From NCBI RefSeq assembly GCF_051257895.1, contig NZ_CP194331.1:372001-436000 (forward strand): a stretch of 64,000 nt of DNA. Direction: 5' to 3'. The notes below the pieces were generated by a model. The model worked only from the letters and a program-made list of their open reading frames with translations, was not told the DNA's origin and ran no database searches. The DNA comes from Gallionella straubiae (GTDB lineage: Bacteria; Pseudomonadota; Gammaproteobacteria; Burkholderiales; Gallionellaceae). Both the position numbers and the translations under genes were made by a program. Positions 38,802 through 48,227 of this stretch are shown piece after piece; position 1 is the first letter of the stretch, and each line of letters begins with the position of its first letter.

Positions 38802-39596
38802 ATGAAAAAGTTTATATTTGCTGCGACGCTGTTTTTGTCGGTCGTGCCCGCGCAGGGCGTGATGGCCGCAGAGGCCGTTACCATCATGGGTGACCCCTGC
38901 ACGGTGCCTTTGGCTAAAAAACTCGGAGCGGCATTTGCCAGGAAGACCGGGAAGAGCGTGGAAGTTCAGGGATCATCCTGCGGCTCGGGCATTTACAAGG
39001 CCAGCCATGGGGAAGTCGATATCGGGGTGAGCACCCATGAGGTGGTGCTTGAGTATCTTCCTGTGGGGACCCGCAATACCGTCATTGCGAGGGCGCCGAC
39101 GGTAGTGGTGGTCAACCGGAGCAACCCCGTCAATGACCTGAAGCTGCAGCAGCTCAAGGATATCCTCGCCGGCAAGATCAAGAACTGGAAAGAGGTCGGC
39201 GGCAGCGACCTCGAAATAAAAAATGTCCTCCTGCAACCCTGCACGACCACGATTTTTGCCAAGAGGACAGCCCCATTCGGCAAGGACATCAAGCGGCTGG
39301 CGCCCGAGAAGCCGGGCGACCCCGTGGAGGGAACCAACAAGCTGGTCGAGGCAAACGAAGGAGCCATGGGGCTGCAGATTTACGGCTACGAAAGCGCCAA
39401 CGTGAAGGTGCTGACGATAGACGGGAACCTGCCGGACGGCAAAACCTTCCCCTCGAAGTACGATTTCTACCAGAACTACAACGTTGTCACGGGGAAAGAT
39501 GCGAACGGCGACGCCAGGGCCTTCGTCGATTTTGCCCTGAGCCTGGAAGGGCAGGAGATCGTGGAGTCGCTGAAACACATAAGGGTGAAAAACTAG
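38802..39596 (+). CDS. Periplasmic phosphate-binding-like protein (PBP-like, PstS-related)
   Basis: 264 residues from ATG 38802 (MKKFIFAATLFLSVV), the second of two ATGs; AGGGAT is better spaced for it. A signal peptide ends near MAAEA. VEVQGSSCGSGIYKASHGEVDIG and LKDILAGKIKNWKEVGGSD are typical of PstS-like substrate-binding proteins. No permease or ATPase genes are adjacent, and the next gene is a cytochrome, so the ligand and role are open. Confidence 0.8.
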   Translation: MKKFIFAATLFLSVVPAQGVMAAEAVTIMGDPCTVPLAKKLGAAFARKTGKSVEVQGSSCGSGIYKASHGEVDIGVSTHEVVLEYLPVGTRNTVIARAPTVVVVNRSNPVNDLKLQQLKDILAGKIKNWKEVGGSDLEIKNVLLQPCTTTIFAKRTAPFGKDIKRLAPEKPGDPVEGTNKLVEANEGAMGLQIYGYESANVKVLTIDGNLPDGKTFPSKYDFYQNYNVVTGKDANGDARAFVDFALSLEGQEIVESLKHIRVKN

Positions 39597-39597
39597 T

Positions 39598-39984
39598 ATG
39601 AAAAAAGTCGTTGCCACCTTATTGCTGCTGTGCGGCGCGGCCGGCGCGCAGGCCTCTTCCTTTGCGGACAGCGACGTGTGTCCGCCGATAGTGTCGTCCG
39701 CGCCGCAGGCGAGCTTCGTTGTGGATTTTTCGGGTGGAGACCCCGAGGCCGGGGCGAGGCTGTTCGACGAGTATAAGTGCAGCGGTTGCCACATCGACAA
39801 GGTGGGCGGGGATGGCAGCGCGATCTTCACGCGTCCCGACCGTATGGCGACCAAACCGGAGGAGCTGGTCAAACAGATGACCCAGTGCTCCGGCATCCTC
39901 GGCAAGACGCTCACCCCGCAGGAGCAGCAGCACCTCGGCGCGTATCTCGACCGGCGTTACTACAGGTTCGGGCAATCGAAGTAG
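39598..39984 (+). CDS. Monohaem c-type cytochrome
   Basis: 128 residues. The signal peptide MKKVVATLLLLCGAAGAQAS is followed by the haem-binding CSGCH at residues 61-65. A Met downstream (MATKPEELVKQM) is a plausible sixth ligand. It starts 2 bp after the previous gene, so they are co-transcribed. Periplasmic electron carrier of unknown partner; no oxidase or reductase is visible nearby. Confidence 0.85.
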   Translation: MKKVVATLLLLCGAAGAQASSFADSDVCPPIVSSAPQASFVVDFSGGDPEAGARLFDEYKCSGCHIDKVGGDGSAIFTRPDRMATKPEELVKQMTQCSGILGKTLTPQEQQHLGAYLDRRYYRFGQSK

Positions 39985-40013
39985 GGCTGCGGCCACCCTC
40001 TGATGGAACAACT

Positions 40014-40054
40014 AGCCATTCGACTAAGCCCGCAAAGCGGGCAAGTCGATGGTT
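40014..40054. terminator. Bidirectional hairpin between convergent genes
   Basis: CCATTCGACT / AGTCGATGG outer stem and GCCCGC-AAA-GCGGGC inner stem, located between the cytochrome gene (+) and a minus-strand gene. There is no strong T-run. A second, weaker palindrome (CCCTCTCACA...TGGGAGAGGG) follows at about 40,086-40,110. Confidence 0.5.
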
Positions 40055-40140
40055 ATCTCGCACGCGGGAGAGGGGATGCCTGCTTCCCTCTCACACTTGT
40101 GGGAGAGGGGTAGGGGAGAGGGCGAGTGTCTGGTATCCAA

Positions 40141-41787
40141 TCACGACGCGCGCGCAGGATTGAGCCACTCGAAGCTCACCCGCTCGTAGTCCTCGCCCTC
40201 GGCCAGCAGGCCGGTGAGTTTGATGTCGCGGCTCTTCTCTCCCATCATCATTTCGAAGATGTGGTCCGGCGCGTAGCTGCCGGATGCCATGAGCATGGTG
40301 GCGTGCGCGTAGGAGTTGTTGGCGTCGGGCAGCAGGATGACGGGCAGGTAGTCGTACTCGAATGAGCCGGAGCTGCTCTCCCAGTTGGAGACCCTTTCGA
40401 CGCCCTTGCCGAGCGCGCGCAGCCACACGGCCAGGGGTTTCTTGGCGAGGATTTCGATCCCTACATGCACGACCCCCTTGGCGTCGGTGTGAAAGCGCCG
40501 GATCATGCCGACCCACCATAGCGGGCCGTTTTGCGACTTGAGGCCGCAGAGCGCGCCGATCTTCACCCACGCGCCGGCGTTCTTCGGCAGGATGCCGCCG
40601 ATCCCGTCGACGCTGATGTCCGAGACGGTCCAGGATTCGGCGCTGTACTGGATGTCCTCGACCTCGGCGAGGCCGATGTTCGAGCGCTCCTTCAGCGCGG
40701 CAGCATCCTTTTCGGAAAGGTTGGCCATGCGGTCGATGTCGATGCGCGTGACGAGCTGGCTGACCGCCCTGAAGTCGTGCACCACCCCGATGACGGCACT
40801 GATGCCCTTGCGTTCCTGGTGCCGGTGCGGGTGGTCCTTACCCCAGTAGAGTTGCAGGTGCTTGAGCACGGTGAGCTTGCCCTGCGGCGTGAACTCGCTG
40901 CCGAAGCGCATCTCCTGCTGGATCAGGCCGTGCTCGTTCTGCTCGATGATGCCCTCCAGCTTGGGAACCGCCCTGAGCGCCCCGAAGAAGCGCATGTCCG
41001 GCGTCGCCCGGAGCTTGTCGTCGACATGGCCGGGAGCGCCGGGTCTGGCGAGGTCGATGAAATGCATGCAGTCGGGGTCGGGCTCCGGCTTTAAATCGAA
41101 GGAGCTCACGAGGCGCCCGGCGATGCGGTAGCTGACCTCGATCTGGTCCGGCGCGAGCGTGTCGGGGGAGGATACATGGAGCATCAGCGCGCGCAGTAGC
41201 TCGCGCTGCGGGCTGGTGTGGATGGTCTGCCCGGCATAGGCGCGGGTCATTGTTTCGGCAACCTGGTTGGCCTCGGCGAAGCGGTAGCCACTGCACAACC
41301 GGTCCCAGACCGGCTGCTCGATATCCACGTAGCGCATCAGTTCCAGCTTCATCTGCTCGGCGACGGCGCGCAGCAGCCGGATGCAGACAACCGGCAGATT
41401 TTCCCTCATGTCCCAGGGCTTCTTCTCCGCCTGCTCGTAGCCGGAAAGGCACACGGCGTAGGCTTCGGCGAGAGCCTTCACGAAACCGTGGATTCCCTGC
41501 CACTGGTGCAGACCCTGGAAGTCCTGCAGATGCGGTGTGGCGAGGTACTGGCGCAGCAGCTCGGCGTACCGCGGTTGCCCAGTCTCGTCCAGCAGCATGA
41601 CGATTTCGGTGCGGATTTCGGTGCGGAAGTCGGGAGTGTCCTTGACCGAGGCGAGCCAGGAGGTGACTTCGTCCAGAGCCTTGAAGTCGTCGTCCTTGGG
41701 CAGGCCAGCGAGCAGCTTCCTCGCTTCCTGAACGTCGAACATGGGGTGGTCTGGCCTCCCCTCGAAGATGCCGTGCAGAGAAAACAT
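40141..41787 (-). CDS. Conserved hypothetical protein
   Basis: 548 residues, cytoplasmic, no membrane segment or signal peptide. The N-terminal half is helical; the C-terminal part (IRRFHTDAKGVVHVGIEILAKKPLAVWLRAL) has a weak resemblance to a PilZ-like barrel, but I would not assign c-di-GMP binding from this. It is GC-rich and codes like core genes. It is the last chromosomal gene before the Tn7-like element begins at 41,991. Confidence 0.8.
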   Translation of the reverse strand: MFSLHGIFEGRPDHPMFDVQEARKLLAGLPKDDDFKALDEVTSWLASVKDTPDFRTEIRTEIVMLLDETGQPRYAELLRQYLATPHLQDFQGLHQWQGIHGFVKALAEAYAVCLSGYEQAEKKPWDMRENLPVVCIRLLRAVAEQMKLELMRYVDIEQPVWDRLCSGYRFAEANQVAETMTRAYAGQTIHTSPQRELLRALMLHVSSPDTLAPDQIEVSYRIAGRLVSSFDLKPEPDPDCMHFIDLARPGAPGHVDDKLRATPDMRFFGALRAVPKLEGIIEQNEHGLIQQEMRFGSEFTPQGKLTVLKHLQLYWGKDHPHRHQERKGISAVIGVVHDFRAVSQLVTRIDIDRMANLSEKDAAALKERSNIGLAEVEDIQYSAESWTVSDISVDGIGGILPKNAGAWVKIGALCGLKSQNGPLWWVGMIRRFHTDAKGVVHVGIEILAKKPLAVWLRALGKGVERVSNWESSSGSFEYDYLPVILLPDANNSYAHATMLMASGSYAPDHIFEMMMGEKSRDIKLTGLLAEGEDYERVSFEWLNPARAS

Positions 41788-41990
41788 GATCCGGTTAGAC
41801 CTCCAATTTGATGAAGCCTGGATGATGCGTGGAAAGCCTGCGGCAAAGCCGAATGCCGCGTGGACGATGATAGCGGAACGGCCGCTTTTAGATAAGGTGC
41901 GCGTGTCCCGCGAACCATAACATTTACCGCCCTTGGAATCGTAATCTTGCCTCCAAATGAGTTTTTACAGCGTCTTTGGGATTTCAGGCA

Positions 41991-42090
41991 TGTCGCCCCA
42001 GAAGTATAACTTTGCCGAACGTCCCATTTTGGTAACAAAACCTTGCCAACGTACGAACAAGACGCGAATCAGTTCAGATTAACGTCGCCG
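41991..42090. repeat. Left end of Tn7-like transposon (TnsB-type binding sites)
   Basis: It starts TGTCGCCCCA, then GAAGTATAACTTTGCCG at 42001-42017, which is identical to the reverse complement of the right-end block (61479-61495). Weaker related copies lie at 42031-42048 (GGTAACAAAACCTTGCCA) and 42073-42090 (TTCAGATTAACGTCGCCG). This is the arrangement of a Tn7-family end with several transposase sites. The element then spans to 61503. Confidence 0.75.
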
Positions 42091-42117
42091 CGAAAATTCG
42101 CCCCATCACCGCCTTGC

Positions 42118-42870
42118 TCATATTTCGATTATTAATCCGGGCTTGAAATCAAAGTTTTCTTGGCAGTTGTAAGTCACATATCCACGCGGATTGCAGATTA
42201 CGCGAGTGCCGTTCACTTCATAGTCCAGGTTGTCATGGGTGTGGCCATGTACCCATAGATTCATCTTGCCAAACAGGTAATCCAACTCGGACGCGAAGCA
42301 GGCGGACAACAGGGCATCCTTGAAACGATCCACCACCGATTGCCTGCTTGGCAGGTGATGCGTCACCACAACCGTTTTACCATCGAAAGGTTCATCCAGC
42401 TTGGTCTTAAGCCACGCCAGCGACTGCTTGTGAAGCTCAATGGATCGTGCAGGGGTGAAGAGTGTTTTTTCGCCCTCCCGAATTACACGGAAATCATTCA
42501 AGCATAACTGCCCGTCACTCATCGCCGTGCTTTTCTTCGCCTCGCCGAACAACAGAAAATCTGTCCACAAGGTGCAGCCCAGGAAGCGCACATTGCCGAT
42601 TACCAGCTCATCTTCATCGAGAAAATGCACGCCGTTTTTTTGTGCCGCAATCCGCATTCCAGCCAGAGTCTCAGGGCGGCGGTAGCCATAAAATTCATGG
42701 TTGCCTGGCACGTACACAATTTCCTTGTTTGGGAATGCCTCACACGCCCAATCAAAACCATTGCTGTCCTTGCCGACGTCGCCAGCCAAGATGATTATGT
42801 CTGCATCCGTTGCTGGTGGCTCGAACGTCGAAAATTCAAGGTGTAAATCGCTCAGGATATGTAGTTTCAT
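42118..42870 (-). CDS. Calcineurin-like metallophosphoesterase
   Basis: 250 residues from ATG 42870. Metal-binding motifs of the family are LSDLHLEF near residue 6, ILAGDVGKD near 28, YVPGNHEFYG near 53, VVTHHLPS near 170 and VHGHTHDN near 208. Substrate unknown. It ends 28 bp inside the left transposon end. It is oriented with jetABCD and could be read from their operon, but about 75 bp separate it from the last gene of that group. Confidence 0.85.
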   Translation of the reverse strand: MKLHILSDLHLEFSTFEPPATDADIIILAGDVGKDSNGFDWACEAFPNKEIVYVPGNHEFYGYRRPETLAGMRIAAQKNGVHFLDEDELVIGNVRFLGCTLWTDFLLFGEAKKSTAMSDGQLCLNDFRVIREGEKTLFTPARSIELHKQSLAWLKTKLDEPFDGKTVVVTHHLPSRQSVVDRFKDALLSACFASELDYLFGKMNLWVHGHTHDNLDYEVNGTRVICNPRGYVTYNCQENFDFKPGLIIEI

Positions 42871-42946
42871 CAATGTTCAATCAGCGAACTTTTAAACAAA
42901 CAACAGCCGCCCATAAATGTTCGCCTTTCTGAAGAGCAGGCCATCA

Positions 42947-43543
42947 TTACTCGAAATTGAAGCTGCTATACAGCGTAGCTTTTTCTTCGATTGTTGGCAT
43001 ATGTGGGATGATTAAGAATTTGGTGCCAGAGACTCCTTGAGTAAGCTCGATAAAGCGCTTTGTCATTCGGAGCGGGTCAGCAAAATATGATAACTCATGC
43101 TCTACGAAAAATTGTTGAGCATAATAGGCAGGATATGGATAAGTGGCACAGATGGCCGCTAATATATCAGGACCTACATCGATGATTTCACGCCCACCAC
43201 CGCGCGATTTAAATACTTTAATGGTCTCTTCTTCACTTAGACAGTAGGCGATGGCATCAAGCTTGTGTAGTTCATGGAGTTTAGGATTTTTGGTGCTCAA
43301 GGCTCCAGGATCGTATCTTCCAAAAAGAGTATCGCCACTTCTAATGATCGCAACAGAATCAGTTGCATACATTGCCTCCAACTTTTTGTTGGAGGCAATT
43401 CGTGCAGCAGTGGTTTTTCCATACCCCTGAATCATCCAATTGTGATTGTTGATCAGGAATAGGTCTGCATAATAGATATTTTCAGGAGTATCTGAGCGGA
43501 CGAGATGACTAAGTGGATGGTCCGGCGGAAAAGTGTTGTTCAT
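42947..43543 (-). CDS. Unrecognised protein translationally coupled to jetD
   Basis: 198 residues. Its start overlaps the jetD stop by 4 bp (ATGA), so it is translated with the Wadjet operon. It has mixed alpha/beta composition and no signal peptide or membrane segment. MIQGYGKTTAARIAS resembles a P-loop but lacks the first Gly of GxxxxGK[ST], so I do not call it an NTPase. It may be an accessory Wadjet component or an unrelated cargo gene. No family recognised. Confidence 0.75.
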   Translation of the reverse strand: MNNTFPPDHPLSHLVRSDTPENIYYADLFLINNHNWMIQGYGKTTAARIASNKKLEAMYATDSVAIIRSGDTLFGRYDPGALSTKNPKLHELHKLDAIAYCLSEEETIKVFKSRGGGREIIDVGPDILAAICATYPYPAYYAQQFFVEHELSYFADPLRMTKRFIELTQGVSGTKFLIIPHMPTIEEKATLYSSFNFE

Positions 43544-44823
43544 TCAGTACCCTCAAGGACGTGAGTGTGAGTGGATGACTTGTCCATCGGAATACAGTTG
43601 GAGTCGGGCCATTCCACAGGCAATGACTCCTGTTCGATTGCCACTTTATTTTGAGATGCCCACTGGTTCTCAAGTATCCATCCCCATTTTTCGCAAATTT
43701 TCTCAATAGAGATCACCTCATGCTCGGTTAGTTCTCGACGGATGGCTTCGTCACCCTGCAACTTTTCACAAGTCAACTGCATTTTGTGAAGCTGTAGAGT
43801 TTTCCCTTCCTCTAAGCAGCACTGGGCGAGATGGCTGGCAATTCGGAACCCTCCGGCATCGATATCACCCCAGTGGAAAACAGAAGCCTTGGGGGGTAGC
43901 GATTTCAACAGTAGCTTGTAGATTCGCTTCCACGATGGGCTTGGCATACCTCCAGTGTAAAGCAATATTTTATTTTTCCTAGATTCTGTAATTGCCGCCA
44001 TTTCGTGAAACGTGGTCAGATTCTCCACTGTCAGGAGAACAATACAATTTTCTGATATGGCAAATCCGCTTATGGCCTCCGGGGACATTCCTAAGTATGG
44101 GCGAACAATCTCGATTTCGGCATGTTCACCACAAAACTCGCTCAGTACCCTTATGCTTCCAGCAATAAGAAGGGTCGGGGGGAATTTGATGAGTCCGATT
44201 TCGCCAAATACTTCTTCTGGACTACGTTGTGGAGCGCGCAGGTCTCCCTGTAGTAGGGCATCGATCAAATACCAGAGGCCTTCAACACGCTTGCTATCGA
44301 ATGTCAGCATCGTACTAAGTCGCCTGACTGGAACATCTAGGCTATTACTTTCCATGCAATACTTAACTACTCGTATGGAATCGATCCAGTCATTTATATC
44401 TGCCGTTGATGTGCCGCGTGGCTTCATGCCTCGGCGCCACAAGTCGATTACTTCCCGTAGTAGCGGAAATTGGTCAAAATATTCCGATAGCTTGCTTTGG
44501 GCATCAGACACGGCATCCCAACGAGGAACCACTCCTAAAAATTTTGCCAATTTGGCAGGATCGAGCAAGGTGAGGCGTTCTATTTGCCGCTTCTCACCGG
44601 CTTGGCGCTCCCAGTCTATCTTGATTACCCCATCGCGCTCAGCAAGCTCAAGTTCACCATGGCATGCCAACCTCGTCGCATGGGTTTCCAGTGCTAGGTA
44701 ACGCGGAAATGATTTGTCCGATAATTTTATGGTGATAGACCGCCCAGTCTGCTCTTTGGCTGAAGCGTTCTCTGCGCTTCGAAGCAGTTTTTCTAGTGCC
44801 AGTCGCGCGACCGTACTCATCAT
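43540..44823 (-). CDS. jetD: Wadjet system nuclease subunit JetD
   Basis: 427 residues. The C-terminal half is Toprim-like, as in topoisomerase VI A: VLLTVENLTTFHE carries the metal-binding Glu and FHWGDIDAGGFRIASHLA the Asp-x-Asp. The N-terminal part (SDKSFPRYLAL) fits the DUF3322-type domain. JetD is the nuclease that cleaves closed circular plasmid DNA after loop extrusion by JetABC. It overlaps jetC by 4 bp. Confidence 0.88.
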   Translation of the reverse strand: MMSTVARLALEKLLRSAENASAKEQTGRSITIKLSDKSFPRYLALETHATRLACHGELELAERDGVIKIDWERQAGEKRQIERLTLLDPAKLAKFLGVVPRWDAVSDAQSKLSEYFDQFPLLREVIDLWRRGMKPRGTSTADINDWIDSIRVVKYCMESNSLDVPVRRLSTMLTFDSKRVEGLWYLIDALLQGDLRAPQRSPEEVFGEIGLIKFPPTLLIAGSIRVLSEFCGEHAEIEIVRPYLGMSPEAISGFAISENCIVLLTVENLTTFHEMAAITESRKNKILLYTGGMPSPSWKRIYKLLLKSLPPKASVFHWGDIDAGGFRIASHLAQCCLEEGKTLQLHKMQLTCEKLQGDEAIRRELTEHEVISIEKICEKWGWILENQWASQNKVAIEQESLPVEWPDSNCIPMDKSSTHTHVLEGTE

Positions 44824-47800
44824 TGCAAGCTAAGCTGCTCAACCATTTTTTCAACCAGAGCAGGGTTTCGTTCCGGCATATCGCTTTCCATCAGTTTTTT
44901 TGCCTTCTCCTTAATCACTGTCTCTTCAAAGAATACATCTGCTCCATACCGATCTAAATCGTAGTAGGAGTCCAGTATTGGAGTTAGCTTTCCAACATCG
45001 GCATCAGGTGCTGCCATTAATAACTGCAATCCCAGAGATTGCAAGAATTTCGCGGTCACAAAAGTATTCAGCGCATCAAATCCATGGAAGGCCTCATCGA
45101 TGAGCATTAATGGAGCACCATCATATGGTTCGTTGGATTTAAGCCGGTAGGCATTGGCCAATGATGCCCCTGCAATAACATAGAACGGAACCAAATGCTC
45201 CCCATTGGAGCCAACGCCTAGCCGTTTGCTCAATGTGTCTGCTGGCTTCCCTCCGACCCATATTTCCAGATCAAAATTGAACAAGAGTCTGTAATCCTCT
45301 AGCGGATTATTTGCCTTGCCCTCACCGGTTTCGCAAGCATCCAGGAAGTTCAATAAGGTTCGTTGCACATCGTCTGCTGCCTCGAATAGGGGAGCTGTGC
45401 CGGTATCCACAAAGGCGCTACTAAGGATTAGGTCATAAAGCCCCTTGTATGCAAGGGCGGGCTTAGCTACGAACTTGTATTTCTCGCCACCTGTAAATTC
45501 TGGGCAGTCTTCTAGTACCTTATTCAGGTCGTTTATGTCATGCTCCACACGTTTGATGGCTTCACGCATCCGATAAGCTACATCTGCCCTGAACGACTGG
45601 TTAGCCGCATCCCTTGCGGTTTCTGCTTCGTTCTGATAATCGGCAAGCGTTGAACTCGTGAGCTTTTGTACGTGGCTTTTGACCCACGTCGAGGCTTTGC
45701 GCCAGTCACTTCGCTCATCAACTAGATTGATCGACATTTCATTTATGTAAGAGGTAAATTCAGAGCGCGCACTCGATTCTGCACTTATCAAGCGCTTGTT
45801 TGCAGTATCTTGCTCATTCACAAGATACTGTAAAGCTACTTCTGGCCTATCCGTTTCAGCAAGACTTAATGCACGTTCATACATCATGACTGCACGCTCA
45901 CTGTCATAATCAATATCATTGCAGGCATTGAGGTGGAGATTTTGAATTCTCTTGAGTGCAGTACTGGCATGCTCCAGTGCTTCTTTTTTTATGTCTAATT
46001 CCTGCTTCTTTTTAACACTCCTCTCAAAGGCAGTCATCCTTTCTGATTTGGCATCTTCTGCTGCCTGCTTCGCCGCCGCTACGCGTTCCTTAAGCTTTAA
46101 GAGATAATCCGGTAATGCGGCGTCGTCTATTTCCTCTGTAGTGCTTAACTTGGCTTTGGCGGAATCAAATTCAGACAGGGCCAAGTTGTACTGCTCGAGG
46201 GTTATGTTCTTCAGGGCGCGACGAAGCTTCTCATCAGCATCTTTGCTTAGATCAAACAGCTTCTTGGTTTTTTCCACATCTGTGTTGGCGACTATTACTC
46301 CCTCTCTGAGCAATTCTTTGTCAGCGTTAGATACTTGGACTCCAAGCGCCCATCGTTCTGGCGAAATCAGCTTGATGCGACGAGTCCCTCCATTTGCACT
46401 AAGCATTCCGTCAACTGTTAATGCCCGGTCATGGTCTCTTAGCTCGTCCTCGGTTTGAACTTGTCGCATACGCCCAAGTATTCTGCGTAAATATGTCAGT
46501 GCAACCGGATCCTCACTATTTAGTAATGCTGCGACAGACTGTAAATCAACTTCCCGTCCCATATCGTTCTTTAAGTGTGCGGGCTGCACGACGGTTACGT
46601 CATATAGTGGTATGTTGAGCTTTCGCAATAAACGCACGGCATCATTTTCCAAGCCGGGTTTTACTACTATGGCGGAGCGGTTTTTGCCTAGGAAGGATTC
46701 AATAGCGGGCTGCCATCTGATGTCCTTTACCTTAACCAAGCTAGCTACCGTCCGGCTTTCAATGCCGTTTTCGCTGAATAAAGCCATTGCAATTGCGACA
46801 TCCTCGTCCAAAATACGCATGCCCTGATCAGCTGCCTTAACCTTTTCGATGGCGGCCTTCAGCTTGCTTTCAGCTTCTTGATGAGACTCGCTATTCTTTT
46901 TATGTGCGTCTAGGATCGTCTCTTTAGATGATGCCAAGATACCTAATACCTCTTTGAGCTCCAGTAAAGAAGGATATTTACCAGCCGCAGCCTGATCATC
47001 CCATGCTCGGGAGAGCTTCCTTATGATATCTGCCTCTTCTTTTTCGCACTGCTTGAGTAATTCTGCCACGGCCCCCAATGCATCGCGAACATCTAGAATT
47101 AAGCGCGCGACAGCTTTGTTTTTCTCATCAAGAGTGGCCTGATATGCCGTGCGGAGTTTGCGAGTCTCTTCTGGCGCTTTGGATGCAGGATTGGCGTTGT
47201 ACTCAAGGAAGAGTTCTTGAGAAATGGCCTCATGAGCTTTTTCTGTGCCCGCCATAGCCTCTAGTGAGGTATCCAGTTCACCAATTTCTGACTCCAATTC
47301 ATATATGGACTGGTTTAGATATGCAACTTTGTTGTCCTCATTCTCCATTTGTAGTTGCAGCCTGACTGCATCAGCAATTGAGCGTGTGCGGTAGAGATTT
47401 GCAACTAAGTTAAACTTGGTATCAATGTCGTTTAACTGAACGATTTGCTTCTTTATTTCCTCGATTTGCCTAACCAGTTCCCGAACAGTCCTGATGTGCT
47501 TTAATGTCCCTTGTTTGTCGATAGGTTGTGCATCCACAAGGTAGCCGCGCAGATAGTCATTTACGCTAGTGATATCTTTAAGCTTTAGGCTTTGCGCTAG
47601 TGCGCGCAGGAACTTGGCACGATCAATTGTCCGCCCCTTATGCTGTAAAGCGTGCAATAGCTCATCAAGATATGTTTCCGGTTTTGTCGTAATTGTTGGC
47701 GTCCGGCCTGCCTGTTTGGAAAGTCTTCGTACCAATGCATCGAAGGTCTGCCAATCAAGAGGAGCTTTGTCCTCATCCCCCAGTGCGCCTAGGTGGTCAT

Positions 47801-48227
47801 CTAGTTTGAGTTTTACTCCCGGTAGAATGTAGAGGCCAAGTGTTCTGTGAGAACTCTCAGTAACCAACGAATGAATGCATATACCGGCACTCACGCAATC
47901 CTCAGGGTTATCTCCTTCAAATACCATCGTAATGTACGATAACGCCTCGTCACGCTTTCTCGAGATTACTCCTCGGTCGCCGGTTCCAGAACGCATCATG
48001 CCAAGGGCATAGTCCCTGACTGAGCGGTGATCTTTGTGCACTGACTGGGTGTTAAAGTGCATGTGGTTACCATGACCGCCAACAAGAGCAACCTGTATGG
48101 CGTCGACTACTGAAGTTTTGCCGGCTCCATTGGGGCCTAGGAAGGCTGTTCCGCCAGCTCTCAGATTGAAAGTTTCATATTCCCAGAATGAATACTGCAC
48201 TAAATGAAGTGAACTAAGCGTTTTCAT
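44820..48227 (-). CDS. jetC: Wadjet SMC-like ATPase JetC
   Basis: 1135 residues from ATG 48227 (MKTLSSLHLVQYSFWEYETF); AGGAGG six bases upstream favours this over an ATG ten codons earlier. Walker A GPNGAGKTS at residues 31-39; Walker B APLMLIDEAFHGFDALN close to the C-terminus; a long coiled coil and hinge-like centre. MukB/SMC-like motor of the Wadjet complex, which extrudes plasmid DNA loops. It overlaps jetB by 14 bp. Confidence 0.92.
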   Translation of the reverse strand: MKTLSSLHLVQYSFWEYETFNLRAGGTAFLGPNGAGKTSVVDAIQVALVGGHGNHMHFNTQSVHKDHRSVRDYALGMMRSGTGDRGVISRKRDEALSYITMVFEGDNPEDCVSAGICIHSLVTESSHRTLGLYILPGVKLKLDDHLGALGDEDKAPLDWQTFDALVRRLSKQAGRTPTITTKPETYLDELLHALQHKGRTIDRAKFLRALAQSLKLKDITSVNDYLRGYLVDAQPIDKQGTLKHIRTVRELVRQIEEIKKQIVQLNDIDTKFNLVANLYRTRSIADAVRLQLQMENEDNKVAYLNQSIYELESEIGELDTSLEAMAGTEKAHEAISQELFLEYNANPASKAPEETRKLRTAYQATLDEKNKAVARLILDVRDALGAVAELLKQCEKEEADIIRKLSRAWDDQAAAGKYPSLLELKEVLGILASSKETILDAHKKNSESHQEAESKLKAAIEKVKAADQGMRILDEDVAIAMALFSENGIESRTVASLVKVKDIRWQPAIESFLGKNRSAIVVKPGLENDAVRLLRKLNIPLYDVTVVQPAHLKNDMGREVDLQSVAALLNSEDPVALTYLRRILGRMRQVQTEDELRDHDRALTVDGMLSANGGTRRIKLISPERWALGVQVSNADKELLREGVIVANTDVEKTKKLFDLSKDADEKLRRALKNITLEQYNLALSEFDSAKAKLSTTEEIDDAALPDYLLKLKERVAAAKQAAEDAKSERMTAFERSVKKKQELDIKKEALEHASTALKRIQNLHLNACNDIDYDSERAVMMYERALSLAETDRPEVALQYLVNEQDTANKRLISAESSARSEFTSYINEMSINLVDERSDWRKASTWVKSHVQKLTSSTLADYQNEAETARDAANQSFRADVAYRMREAIKRVEHDINDLNKVLEDCPEFTGGEKYKFVAKPALAYKGLYDLILSSAFVDTGTAPLFEAADDVQRTLLNFLDACETGEGKANNPLEDYRLLFNFDLEIWVGGKPADTLSKRLGVGSNGEHLVPFYVIAGASLANAYRLKSNEPYDGAPLMLIDEAFHGFDALNTFVTAKFLQSLGLQLLMAAPDADVGKLTPILDSYYDLDRYGADVFFEETVIKEKAKKLMESDMPERNPALVEKMVEQLSLQ

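Noticed and set aside
40086..40110. CCCTCTC...GAGAGGG palindrome as a regulatory site
   Set aside because: Common dispersed GGGAGAGGG-type repeat; nothing links it to a regulator.
42947..43543. P-loop NTPase in the gene after jetD
   Set aside because: GYGKTT lacks the first glycine of GxxxxGK[ST] and no Walker B is visible.
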